A stretch of DNA of 64,000 nucleotides from NCBI GenBank assembly GCA_944321085.1, contig CALUJY010000012.1, forward strand, positions 19,836 to 83,835, written 5' to 3'. This DNA is from an uncultured Barnesiella sp. Lineage in GTDB: Bacteria; Bacteroidota; Bacteroidia; Bacteroidales; Barnesiellaceae_A. Shown piece by piece: positions 39,224 to 48,216 of this stretch (position 1 is the first letter of the stretch; every line of letters starts with the position of its first letter). The position numbers were made by a program, and so were the translations under genes. Under the pieces are notes generated by a model, which was given only the letters and a program-made list of their open reading frames with translations, was not told the DNA's origin and did not search any database.

Positions 39224-40708
39224 ATGAACAAAACGAAGCAAATACTGATAGTATCGGCAACGGTTGTAGGCACCTGTTTGGCCACAGCTGCTATCATGTG
39301 TCACTACATGAAAAAGTATGAAGAGTACAAAAATAGCACCTTATTACAAACCGAGTATGCCGTACCTACGGGATACACCCCCGTGTCGCAACGGGCCATA
39401 GAGACCGACTTTACACAAGCAGCCGAAATCACGGTAAATGCCGTGGTAAGCATACGCACACTCTCTACACCATCGCAATCGGCCGGCCGGTTCAACGACC
39501 CGTTCTTGGAATTTTTCTTCGGGCAGGGACGTGTACAACCTCAACCTCAACCCCGCGGAAGTTTGGGTTCGGGCGTTATCATTTCACCCGACGGTTACAT
39601 AGTGACCAACAACCACGTAATACGCGATGCCGATAAGATAGAGATAACACTCAACGATAACAGGTCTTTTAATGGCCGCATCATAGGCTCTGACCCCAAT
39701 ACCGACCTTGCCTTGGTAAAAATAGAAGCCACAGACCTACCCACCGTACAATTTGGCAACTCCGACGACCTGAAAGTGGGCGAATGGGTATTGGCCGTAG
39801 GAAATCCCTTCGGACTGACCTCGACCGTAACAGCCGGTATCGTCAGCGCAAAGGCTCGCCGTATCAGCGATAATGTAACCAACCAGATGGGTATAGAATC
39901 GTTTATACAAACCGATGCCGCAGTCAACCCCGGTAACAGTGGCGGCGCACTGGTAAACACCGCCGGTGAACTGGTAGGTATCAATACCGCTATTTTTTCC
40001 GAAACGGGCAATTACGCAGGGTACTCATTTGCCATCCCGTCGAGTATCGTGAGCAAAGTAATTGCTGACTTGCGCCAGTATGGTACCGTACAACGTGCCG
40101 TAATGGGCATAGGGTTCCAAGAAATCACCTCGGCATTGGCCAAAGAGAAAGGAATAGATGTCGTTGAAGGTATATACGTAAGCGAAGTGTACGACCTGAG
40201 CGCCGCCATGGCTGCCGGAATAGAAAACGGAGACGTCATTACCGCCATCAACGGTGTAAAAATCAAGAACGGTGCCGCCTTGCAAGAACAGATAAGCCGA
40301 TACCGTCCCGGTGACAAGATAAAAGTCACACTACAACGTAATGGCAAGGAGATAAAAAAGAGCCTCACGCTGAAAAACAGCCAAGGTAATACCGAAATGA
40401 AAAAAGCTGTTGACTTCGGTTCGTTAGGCACGAGCTTCAAAGACCTTACCCGCCAGCAAATGCAAGAGATGAATATCCGCAGCGGAGTACAAGTCGTAGG
40501 GCTGAAAAACGGCAAATTCAAAGATGCCGGCATACGCGAAGGCTTCGTAATACTTGAAGTAAACGGTCAAAACATACGTTCAGTGAGCGATATGGAAACC
40601 ATATTCGACAGTATAGTACGCTCTAATCAACCACGCAAAGTTATGTTTATCACAGGCATTTATCCGACAGGCAAAATCATGTATTATGCCGTAGATCTTT
40701 CGGAATAG
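39224..40708 (+). CDS. htrA: HtrA/DegP-type periplasmic serine protease
   Basis: The 494-residue protein has an N-terminal signal or anchor (about 7-28) and a trypsin-like protease domain with the catalytic triad H131 (TNNHVIRDA), D161 (NTDLALVKI) and S239 (NPGNSGGALV). Two PDZ domains follow (about 285-375 and 400-490). This is the Do/DegP architecture: a chaperone-protease that removes misfolded envelope proteins. It is monocistronic and convergent with no gene; the lack of a housekeeping -7 box upstream suggests stress control, though that is inference. A strong hairpin follows the stop. Confidence 0.95.
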   Translation: MNKTKQILIVSATVVGTCLATAAIMCHYMKKYEEYKNSTLLQTEYAVPTGYTPVSQRAIETDFTQAAEITVNAVVSIRTLSTPSQSAGRFNDPFLEFFFGQGRVQPQPQPRGSLGSGVIISPDGYIVTNNHVIRDADKIEITLNDNRSFNGRIIGSDPNTDLALVKIEATDLPTVQFGNSDDLKVGEWVLAVGNPFGLTSTVTAGIVSAKARRISDNVTNQMGIESFIQTDAAVNPGNSGGALVNTAGELVGINTAIFSETGNYAGYSFAIPSSIVSKVIADLRQYGTVQRAVMGIGFQEITSALAKEKGIDVVEGIYVSEVYDLSAAMAAGIENGDVITAINGVKIKNGAALQEQISRYRPGDKIKVTLQRNGKEIKKSLTLKNSQGNTEMKKAVDFGSLGTSFKDLTRQQMQEMNIRSGVQVVGLKNGKFKDAGIREGFVILEVNGQNIRSVSDMETIFDSIVRSNQPRKVMFITGIYPTGKIMYYAVDLSE

Positions 40709-40717
40709 AAAATCTAC

Positions 40718-40780
40718 TTTTATGACAAATTTTCACCGCGGGACAGCCGCAAACCATCCTGCGGTGAAAACGTCATAAAA
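40718..40780 (+). terminator. Large hairpin after htrA
   Basis: The outer stem TTTTATGAC (40718-40726) / GTCATAAAA (40772-40780) and the inner stem TTTTCACCGC (40730-40739) / GCGGTGAAAA (40761-40770) are both perfect. There is no T-run, so it may act as a 3'-end structure rather than a classical terminator. Confidence 0.6.
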
Positions 40781-40942
40781 AAGCCCATATAAAACAAAAA
40801 TGCGAACAGCAACAGGCTTTTTGCGGTTACGATAACAAAGAGCATGAGCCTGTAAAAATGACGCAAAATCATAAAATTCAAAAAGTTCATGACAAGGCCT
40901 GCATTTAACAATGTTTTACATGCAAGACACAAGATAAAGTCG

Positions 40943-40950
40943 TATATTTG
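40943..40950 (+). promoter_or_regulatory. -7 box for rpoD
   Basis: TATATTTG, 20 bp before the rpoD start, matches the promoter type that this sigma factor itself recognises. Confidence 0.6.
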
Positions 40951-40970
40951 CAGTTCACATCAAATAGAAG

Positions 40971-41831
40971 ATGAGACAACTAAAAATTACCAAATCAATT
41001 ACCAATCGCGAGAGCGCCTCTCTTGACAAATATTTGCAAGAAATAGGACGTGAAGATCTCATTACCGTCGAAGAGGAGGTAGAACTCGCCCAACGCATCA
41101 AACAAGGAGACCGTGCTGCATTGGAGAAGTTGACCCGCGCCAACCTGCGTTTTGTCGTATCGGTAGCCAAACAGTATCAAAACCAAGGGCTGAGCCTTCC
41201 CGACCTTATCAATGAAGGCAACCTCGGTCTGATAAAAGCGGCTGAAAAATTCGACGAAACTCGCGGTTTCAAATTCATCTCCTACGCCGTATGGTGGATA
41301 CGTCAGTCGATACTGCAAGCGATTGCCGAGCAATCGCGAATCGTGCGACTGCCGTTGAACCAAGTGGGTTCGCTAAACAAAATCAGCAAAGCCCTCTCGA
41401 AGTTTGAGCAAGAAAACGAGCGAAAACCTTCACCCGAAGAGCTCGCCGAAGAGTTGGACATCCCGGTAGATAAAATTTCAGACACACTGAAAGTCTCGGG
41501 ACGACACATCTCGGTAGATGCTCCTTTCGTAGAAGGCGAAGACAACAGCCTACTCGACGTATTGGTAAACGACGACTCTCCTATTGCCGATCGTTCGTTG
41601 ATAGATGAGTCGCTCTCGAAAGAAATCGACCGTGCGTTGCAATTGCTGCAACCCAGAGAGAGAGAGATTGTAAAGATGGTCTTCGGTATAGGTTGTCAAG
41701 AGATGACTCTCGAAGAGATTGGCGACAAGTTCGGCTTGACACGTGAGCGTGTACGCCAAATTAAAGAGAAAGCTATCAGGCATCTAAGACAAAAGGCACA
41801 AAGCCAATTATTGAGATCTTATTTAGGATAA
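40971..41831 (+). CDS. rpoD: Primary sigma factor (RpoD/SigA-type, Bacteroidota short form)
   Basis: The 286-residue sigma-70 lacks region 1.1 and the long non-conserved insert, as the primary sigma of Bacteroidota does. Region 1.2 ([20 protein letters not shown]), region 2 ([51 protein letters not shown]), region 3 and region 4 ([19 protein letters not shown]) are all intact. It directs transcription from TAnnTTTG promoters, which are frequent in this window. It stands alone between htrA and the M6 proteases and has a strong terminator. Confidence 0.96.
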   Translation: MRQLKITKSITNRESASLDKYLQEIGREDLITVEEEVELAQRIKQGDRAALEKLTRANLRFVVSVAKQYQNQGLSLPDLINEGNLGLIKAAEKFDETRGFKFISYAVWWIRQSILQAIAEQSRIVRLPLNQVGSLNKISKALSKFEQENERKPSPEELAEELDIPVDKISDTLKVSGRHISVDAPFVEGEDNSLLDVLVNDDSPIADRSLIDESLSKEIDRALQLLQPREREIVKMVFGIGCQEMTLEEIGDKFGLTRERVRQIKEKAIRHLRQKAQSQLLRSYLG

Positions 41832-41849
41832 TAACGCCTGAGAAAGCAA

Positions 41850-41885
41850 GGGGCTGACTTCATTGAAGTCAGCCCCATTTATTTT
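41850..41885 (+). terminator. Rho-independent terminator of rpoD
   Basis: A perfect 11-bp stem GGGGCTGACTT (41850-41860) / AAGTCAGCCCC (41866-41876) is followed by ATTTATTTTT, 18 bp after the stop. Confidence 0.9.
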
Positions 41886-41941
41886 TATGAATTTGTTACA
41901 GGGAATCATACCGCAACTTCCACAGAGCAGTCTGTATAGGT

Positions 41942-42029
41942 AGAGACAAAACAAATCCGCAAGTCTTTCCCATGAAAGAACAAATCCGCGAGCTCTCTCT
42001 ATGAGAGACCCACGGATTCTTTTGTCTCT
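41942..42029. repeat. Cloverleaf-like nested inverted repeat
   Basis: The outer arms AGAGACAAAA (41942-41951) and TTTTGTCTCT (42020-42029) match exactly and continue with AATCCG / CGGATT. Inside are two tandem copies of ACAAATCCGC followed by a small hairpin each: TCTTTC-CCAT-GAAAGA, and CTCTCT-CTAT-GAGAGA with slight asymmetry. It could be folded from either strand and lies between the rpoD terminator and the end of the M6 protease operon. Confidence 0.8.
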
Positions 42030-42089
42030 GTGCTACACAGCCCTACATAAAAATCGGCACAGCAACACGGAGCAACTTCTGTCTCCTTA

Positions 42090-44180
42090 TCATTTCACAA
42101 TCAGCTTGAAAACAGCTTCGCCACAAGCAACAATATACAATCCGCCTTGTCGGGGACGATATACAGACTGACCATCTACCCTCACGACAACTTCGGGCAT
42201 GCCTTGTGCATTATAAATCGTTGCGTTGCAAGGAGTTTCACTTTCCATAACGATAGTTCCGATTGTTGCATACGCACGGAGAGCCGATGTATGCAGGCTC
42301 GATACGGCACTTGAACCTAAAATCACCTCAATTTCATTGGAATACTCGCTCTCACTCTCGCCATTGACAGCTTTCACCTTATAATAATAGGTACCCGAGA
42401 CAAGCCCTGTCAATGTATATCGCGTCGAAGTGATATACTCATATTCTTGTTCCACTCCGTTACCTTGCAGATACAATGTATAAGTTGCTGCTCCTGCAAC
42501 AGGCGACCAATAGGCCGTGAAGCCATCAGTTGTAACATCGCCGGGCGATGTAGCCACAGGTGCATCCAATGCCACACCCGGCGCACCTCCCATGAAATCG
42601 AAGGTCACCACGCCCGAAGTGCTGTTGTAGGCAATATTCTCTACCGGCTTATTTGAGATAACCGTATTATATATCTTCATAGCGGGCGATGACGATGACG
42701 TGAAAGCATTATTTCCGGCATAGGGATATAAATCGCCTTCAAGACTTCTTTCACTAAGAGAATTATCGGCCGGAACAATCTGCAAGCGCGGACGAGCACT
42801 GCTGACATTAACCGTATTATTGTTCCATACAGTTGCATCGTAATCTACCTTGACAATCATCAGTCCCTCCGACGGCAATCCTACGTCCCAACCTTGTTGC
42901 AAACGCGTCTCAAACGTAAAATACTGCTTCTCATTGGCTGCCACCTTGTAGGCACGCTCATTCTCGCCGATGTAAGGTAATACAACCGATGCAGCCGTCG
43001 TAAGTTCTTCTATATCAAGCCAGCCGCAATAGGAACGCTCGTATGCCGAATAGCCCACCGGAATACGTCCATCCTCGGCATAGCAGCCATAGTCCATAAT
43101 ACTCCATATATCCATACCGAAGTTATAACCTTGGGTATCGTATATATCGGGCAAACCCAATGTGTGGCTGTATTCATGACAGAAAGAACCTATACCATCC
43201 ATGTAACTGCCCGAAGTTCCGCTCAGCTCCGATGAGCATGCATACATATCGAGTCGGACACCATCGACCATTACCGTGCGGCCTGCACCTTGATACACAT
43301 ACCACATGTGCGGCCACACCGTCCATGCCGGCGCACCGCTACTCTCGGCATATCCGGCATATATCACATAAACAAGGTCAACCCAACCATCGCCATCGAG
43401 ATCGTAATCGGACATATCGCACAGGCCTTGTGCCGAAGCTTTTTGACAAGCCTCTATAATGAGCTCTTCGGGGCGCATGTCATTACCGCTGCGGTCATTG
43501 CCACCGTAATACGACGCATTGTTATCGAGCGTTACAGGACCTACCACATCGAATACCGGTTGGAATTTACCGTAGCTCTGCGCCGTAAAATAGTCGCGTG
43601 CCGACCCGATGGCACCCATATAGTCGTTGCCCGGCTCATTCATAAGATTATCTATCGCCTCGCGCGTACTTGTAGATTTGAATTTGACATCCTGATACTC
43701 GGCAAGAATAACTATACCGCGCACCTCATTCTCATTACCCTCTGCGGCCTGTTTCTGCGCAATACGGCGCATGGGAGCTTTTCGTGCAGTTATCATCCCA
43801 CTCTTCTGCTCCCGACGGTCGATATATATATTATTCAGTCGTTCACGTACAGCGACATCACTTATAAGCGGTAATGAGGCATCCAATGAACGGTCGTTGT
43901 CCGTAACTACAAACTTCGTAGCGACCAAGGAATTATCATCATCTAAACGCGCATAACGATAATATCCGTCGGCACATTCTGTCACGAATGCACCTTGCGG
44001 AGTGGTCATATAATGAAAATATTCATCACCATGCAGCTGTACCGATATGACAGTCCCATCGGGCTGCAAGAGTTTGATATTACCGGGGCGTGCGGGCATA
44101 GCCGCGAGTTGTACGGCACATGCCGCAAAACATACGACGGCAACAATTAATTTCACTTTCATACTCGTACTATTTTTCAT
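42090..44180 (-). CDS. Secreted M6 family metalloprotease (second of pair)
   Basis: The 696-residue protein has a signal peptide (cleavage near AAMP, residue 28), a propeptide-like region and an M6 (immune inhibitor A-like) catalytic domain. The zinc motif is CHEYSHTLGLPDIYDT (HExxHxxGxxD near residue 333), and GNDYMGAIGSARDYFTAQS also matches the family. A fibronectin III-like domain (about 545-620) and a type IX-like C-terminal domain follow, ending GGLYIVACGEAVFKLIV. Its start overlaps the stop of the upstream paralogue by 4 bp (ATGA), so it is translationally coupled. It is probably an exported or surface protease. Confidence 0.9.
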   Translation of the reverse strand: MKNSTSMKVKLIVAVVCFAACAVQLAAMPARPGNIKLLQPDGTVISVQLHGDEYFHYMTTPQGAFVTECADGYYRYARLDDDNSLVATKFVVTDNDRSLDASLPLISDVAVRERLNNIYIDRREQKSGMITARKAPMRRIAQKQAAEGNENEVRGIVILAEYQDVKFKSTSTREAIDNLMNEPGNDYMGAIGSARDYFTAQSYGKFQPVFDVVGPVTLDNNASYYGGNDRSGNDMRPEELIIEACQKASAQGLCDMSDYDLDGDGWVDLVYVIYAGYAESSGAPAWTVWPHMWYVYQGAGRTVMVDGVRLDMYACSSELSGTSGSYMDGIGSFCHEYSHTLGLPDIYDTQGYNFGMDIWSIMDYGCYAEDGRIPVGYSAYERSYCGWLDIEELTTAASVVLPYIGENERAYKVAANEKQYFTFETRLQQGWDVGLPSEGLMIVKVDYDATVWNNNTVNVSSARPRLQIVPADNSLSERSLEGDLYPYAGNNAFTSSSSPAMKIYNTVISNKPVENIAYNSTSGVVTFDFMGGAPGVALDAPVATSPGDVTTDGFTAYWSPVAGAATYTLYLQGNGVEQEYEYITSTRYTLTGLVSGTYYYKVKAVNGESESEYSNEIEVILGSSAVSSLHTSALRAYATIGTIVMESETPCNATIYNAQGMPEVVVRVDGQSVYRPRQGGLYIVACGEAVFKLIVK

Positions 44181-46261
44181 AATATAACTTTAACAGCACT
44201 CTTACCACAACGTACGATATACACTCCACGCTCGCGAGGCGAATATGATGCTACGCCGCCTTGCAGACTTACCGATGCTACAAGTACGCCTTGTACATTA
44301 TATATATCGGCACAGCGGGCAGTATCGCTCTTTATCATGATATTGCCATAAACAGCAAACGCCGTAAACGTATCATCGGCCGTAACATTACCGATACCTG
44401 CCGACAAAACCAATTCTACGGTATTGGAATAGTCGCTTTCGGTAGTTGCATTCACTGCTTTTACCTTATACGTATAATTGCCTACTTCAAGACCTGTCAC
44501 ACGATAGGTCGTTTCTGTAATATTCTCTATCGTTTGCTGCTCTTGCGAGGCCACATTTTCTACCAAAACAGTATATGACGTGGCACCTGTCACAGCCGAC
44601 CAATGCGCCACAAACGAGTTGTCCGAGTCGATGTCGGGAAGCAAAGCCAAAGGCGATGCCAGCTCTCCGGCCGGTGTGCCGCCCATAAAATCGAAAGTCA
44701 CCCACCCGTTGGCGTCATCGTAAAAGATGTTTGTCACAGGCTTGTTTCTGATTGTTGTCAAATATATCTTCATAGGGGGCTCAGACGACTCGGTGAAGGC
44801 ATCGTTCCCGTTATACGGCCATAAGTCGCCTTCGTAAGTAGCAATGCTTATAATATTGTCGGCCGGCACAAACTGTACTCCCTGACGGTTTTTCACCGTA
44901 TTCACCTCATTATCTTCCCATCGTTGTTGCACATAATCCATTTTCGTAATGAGCAATCCCTCAGCAGGCAGGTAACTGTCCCAACGAGTACGCGTACGAG
45001 TTTCGAGCATAAAATATCGGTCGGGGTTTGTTGACATAATCTTATATGCAATTCCGTAATCGGCCAAATTGGGCAACGTTACAGTTTGTTCTTTGGAGAG
45101 CTCCTCTATCTGCATCCAGCCGCAGAACTCACGTTCCAAACTACTGTATCCGACAGGTACACGTGCTTCGGCATTATGACAGCCTTGGTCCATCACACTC
45201 CACACGCCCATTCCGAAAGAGCCTCCGCCCTTTGTGTCGTAAAAGTCGGGCAATCCCAACGTATGGCTGTACTCATGACAAATTGCACCTATACCATATA
45301 AATCGGTACCTGTATTTCCTGCCAGCTCGGCAGTGCAGGCATAAGCATCCAGCGTAACTCCGTTATATACGCCATCGGCAACGCTTGCAATCCATGAAGC
45401 ATGAGGCCAAATAGTCCACGACGGAGCGTTATCGCTCTCGGCATAACCGGCATATACGACAAACACCAAATCTACCACGCCGTCACCATCGCCGTCATAA
45501 TCGGAAAAGTCGCACAAACCTTGCTCATGAGCTATATCGCAGGCTTCTATAACCATCTTATAAGGCTGTGCGTCGGCACCGTTGACATTCTCGCCATAGT
45601 ATGCTTCGTTTTCGCTCACGGTTATAGGACCTATCACATCGAATGAAGGGGCAAATTTCCCGAAACTTTGGTCGATGAAATAATCGCGCGCCGACCCGAT
45701 AGCCCCCATATAGTCGTTGCCCGGCTCGTTCATCAAAGCCGATATATTCTCCACAGTACCGTTTTCACTAAATTTCACATCCTGAAATTGCACCAAAAGC
45801 ACTATTCCACGCACCTCTACCGGTGTTTCGGCGGCTTGTCTTGCTATTTTTTGCAACGGCGCACCTTGCGGACGGTTTTCATAAGAGCGTTTTTCGAAAT
45901 TTGCCCGACGCATAGCCGACAGGCGGTCTCCTATGGCTTGGGTTTCCGATGACAACGCGCCACGCTCCATCTTTGCATCCTTGCTATCGACATCGCATGC
46001 CACCCGATTGCTCGCTACCGGATTCCCGGCCGCATCGAGTTCTACATACCGATAATAGCCATCGGGGCATAACGTTACGTAACTGCCGTCCGACGCTACA
46101 TACCAACTGCCGTATTCGTCACCTTGCAGACTTACCGTAAGCGTCGTACCATCGGGCTGGGAAACAACCCTCGGCGTAGGATTGGCAGGGATAGCATATA
46201 CAGGCATCGTGCCCATACAAGCAGCCATCGTCAGAGATAAAAATAGTATTCTTTTCTTCAT
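44177..46261 (-). CDS. Secreted M6 family metalloprotease (first of pair)
   Basis: The 694-residue paralogue of the gene just downstream has the same domain order: signal peptide (to about residue 24), propeptide and M6 domain. The zinc site is CHEYSHTLGLPDFYDT (near residue 330). A fibronectin III-like domain (about 540-620) and a C-terminal type IX-like domain (GVYIVRCGKSAVKVIL) follow. The two proteins align along their whole length but have diverged clearly, so the duplication is not recent. The -7 box TATATTTG (46321-46328) precedes it and should drive both genes. Confidence 0.9.
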   Translation of the reverse strand: MKKRILFLSLTMAACMGTMPVYAIPANPTPRVVSQPDGTTLTVSLQGDEYGSWYVASDGSYVTLCPDGYYRYVELDAAGNPVASNRVACDVDSKDAKMERGALSSETQAIGDRLSAMRRANFEKRSYENRPQGAPLQKIARQAAETPVEVRGIVLLVQFQDVKFSENGTVENISALMNEPGNDYMGAIGSARDYFIDQSFGKFAPSFDVIGPITVSENEAYYGENVNGADAQPYKMVIEACDIAHEQGLCDFSDYDGDGDGVVDLVFVVYAGYAESDNAPSWTIWPHASWIASVADGVYNGVTLDAYACTAELAGNTGTDLYGIGAICHEYSHTLGLPDFYDTKGGGSFGMGVWSVMDQGCHNAEARVPVGYSSLEREFCGWMQIEELSKEQTVTLPNLADYGIAYKIMSTNPDRYFMLETRTRTRWDSYLPAEGLLITKMDYVQQRWEDNEVNTVKNRQGVQFVPADNIISIATYEGDLWPYNGNDAFTESSEPPMKIYLTTIRNKPVTNIFYDDANGWVTFDFMGGTPAGELASPLALLPDIDSDNSFVAHWSAVTGATSYTVLVENVASQEQQTIENITETTYRVTGLEVGNYTYKVKAVNATTESDYSNTVELVLSAGIGNVTADDTFTAFAVYGNIMIKSDTARCADIYNVQGVLVASVSLQGGVASYSPRERGVYIVRCGKSAVKVIL

Positions 46262-46320
46262 AAGGTTTGATTAATTCGTTTTAAACATATAATATACATT
46301 GTTTTACACCTGTAAGGTTG

Positions 46321-46328
46321 CAAATATA
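46321..46328 (-). promoter_or_regulatory. -7 box for the M6 protease operon
   Basis: TATATTTG on the minus strand, 60 bp before the start at 46261. Confidence 0.5.
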
Positions 46329-46409
46329 ATCGTTTTTCAATGAAATATCAGAAAGTACTGTAAGAAATAGAATACAATCCGACATTCGACCGCACTCCGA
46401 CACGACACG

Positions 46410-46456
46410 CGAGGCTGTGCCCGATTGTCCAAATTACAATCAAAAACACAGCCTCG
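46410..46456. repeat. Two-part hairpin between the M6 operon and the Crp/Fnr gene
   Basis: CGAGGCTGTG (46410-46419) and CACAGCCTCG (46447-46456) are perfect complements, and inside them GATTGT pairs with ACAATC. It lies 33 bp beyond the Crp/Fnr stop (minus strand) and could mark the end of that transcript, although no T-run follows. Confidence 0.65.
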
Positions 46457-46489
46457 TCTATGAATTATCTTGTAGCAAGTCGAAGCAAG

Positions 46490-47194
46490 CTACTCATCGG
46501 CTTCGTAAAAGCTTATATCCTCCATTAACAAATCGCGCAAAGCGTTGCGGTCGAGGATAAGTACCTCGGTAGGTGTATAATCTATTATTTTCTCCTGCTT
46601 CAACTCGGCAAGCGACGAGAGCAGGACAGCGCGTTGCACCCCGAAGTATCCATACAAATCGCGCTGTTTGGCTACGATGCGAATATCGGTTGCATTGCGT
46701 TGTGTGAGGGAAAGAATCCAAAACGCGATACGCTCTTTCATATCGCCGGTACTTATAGAGAGAATAGCCTCTTTGTTTTTCTGACTGCGGCGCGATAATA
46801 TATTGAGCAGGTTGATGAGAAAAATAGGCTCATCGCGCATAAATGTGAGGAAAGTAGCTTTATCTATCTGCATAAGACCTGCTGTACCCTCGGCATAATA
46901 ATTAGCCGGATAGTGTGTAGTGCGCCCAAACATGTGCTCAGGGGCAATAATATCGGGGGCATGCAACGTCTGACTCAATCTTACTTTTCCATCATAAGTA
47001 CACATTTCACACCGCAAACTGCCTGAAAGGAGAAATTTGAAGTGTGTGCAAGACTCAGAACGCCCTATGGCAAGCTCGCCATCGTTATATTTCAAGAAAT
47101 GGAAACGGGTCTTGTCTATCAATTCCGACAATTTACTCCTGCTTACACCTTGAAACAAAGGCAATTGCATTAAGGTCTGATAAATATTCTCCAT
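46490..47194 (-). CDS. Crp/Fnr family transcriptional regulator
   Basis: The 234-residue protein from MENIYQTLMQLPLFQGVSRS has an N-terminal cyclic-nucleotide-binding-like beta-barrel (about 10-130) and a C-terminal Crp-type winged helix: MKERIAFWILSLTQR, then RDLYGYFGVQRAVLLSSLAE, then LKQEKIIDYTPTEVLILD. No cysteine cluster for an Fnr-type iron-sulfur centre is visible at the N-terminus. The open frame reaches 47242, but the extra 16 residues are unlike the family. It is divergent from marC. Confidence 0.92.
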   Translation of the reverse strand: MENIYQTLMQLPLFQGVSRSKLSELIDKTRFHFLKYNDGELAIGRSESCTHFKFLLSGSLRCEMCTYDGKVRLSQTLHAPDIIAPEHMFGRTTHYPANYYAEGTAGLMQIDKATFLTFMRDEPIFLINLLNILSRRSQKNKEAILSISTGDMKERIAFWILSLTQRNATDIRIVAKQRDLYGYFGVQRAVLLSSLAELKQEKIIDYTPTEVLILDRNALRDLLMEDISFYEADE

Positions 47195-47305
47195 TGTATG
47201 ACTATTTTTAATATTCAAAAGTATAAAATGAATTTTTAGCATACAAGATGTAGGGGGTGAAAAGAAGTTCTTTGTTTAGAAAGTATTTATTTCTTTTTTT
47301 TTCCT

Positions 47306-47313
47306 TAACTTTG
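47306..47313 (+). promoter_or_regulatory. -7 box for marC
   Basis: TAACTTTG, 31 bp before the marC start, matches TAnnTTTG. Confidence 0.55.
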
Positions 47314-47344
47314 CCGCCGATAACCTTAAAAAGCACTATCTACT

Positions 47345-47974
47345 ATGAATAGCGACATTTTATTGCAAATAAAAGAATTTTTCGCCGCATTTTCTTTTCA
47401 AGAATCTCTCAGTTCATTCATTATCATGTTTGCCGTCATAGATATGATAGGCCTCACGCCCATCATCATAGACATGCGTTCCAAAGGACAGTATATCGAT
47501 GCGGGCAAAGCAGCCATTTATTCGCTGTGCATGTTCCTGATATTCCTGTTCCTCGGTACATCGATATTGGGATTATTTCATGTCGATGTAGCATCGTTTG
47601 CCATCGCCGGTTCATTGGTACTGTTTGCCATGGCGGTAGAAATGGTATTAGGCATAGAGATATTCCGTAACGACGGCCCCGGCGGAAAGGCTGCGACCAT
47701 GGTGCCTATTGTATTCCCGCTGATAGCAGGAGCCGGTTCATTCACAACACTTATATCACTACAATCGTTATACAGCCTCGTCAACGTACTTATCGGACTG
47801 TTGGCCAATATCGTAGTTGTATATATTGTATTGTCGAAAGTAACGCTTCTAGAACGATTGCTGGGCAAAGGCGGCGTATATGTGGCACGAAAATTCTTCG
47901 GTATCATTCTTCTCGCCGTATCGGTAAAGATGTTCCTCGAAAATTTGGCCAAATTCATGCAATCGGTACAATAA
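47345..47974 (+). CDS. MarC family integral membrane protein
   Basis: The 209-residue protein has six hydrophobic segments and MarC/UPF0056 features: FSSFIIMFAVIDMIGLTPI-like helix near the start, the internal SILGLFHVDVASFAIAGSL, and PIVFPLIAGAGSFTTLISLQ. MarC-type proteins were once linked to multiple antibiotic resistance, but their actual function is not established. The gene is monocistronic, with its own promoter box and a strong terminator. Confidence 0.93.
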   Translation: MNSDILLQIKEFFAAFSFQESLSSFIIMFAVIDMIGLTPIIIDMRSKGQYIDAGKAAIYSLCMFLIFLFLGTSILGLFHVDVASFAIAGSLVLFAMAVEMVLGIEIFRNDGPGGKAATMVPIVFPLIAGAGSFTTLISLQSLYSLVNVLIGLLANIVVVYIVLSKVTLLERLLGKGGVYVARKFFGIILLAVSVKMFLENLAKFMQSVQ

Positions 47975-47980
47975 ACCATA

Positions 47981-48020
47981 ACAAGAGCACTTTCTCTCAC
48001 ACGGAAGTGCTCTTGTTTTT
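47981..48020 (+). terminator. Rho-independent terminator of marC
   Basis: The stem ACAAGAGCACTT (47981-47992) / AAGTGCTCTTGT (48005-48016) has 12 perfect pairs and is followed by T's to 48020. Confidence 0.9.
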
Positions 48021-48216
48021 ATTGTATTTTCACTTTACGGCATATTATTTGTATCGAATTGAATTTCAAGTTATTACAGAAAGAGGCTTTTAGAATGTTA
48101 TTTTTTTATTTCTACACATTTGTTTTTTCAATATGAAAGATATAAATTCGTGTCATAAAAACAGTTTTTCCGCTTATAGCGGAACATTTGAACAAGTTAA
48201 CCTGATTCTTTAAAAT

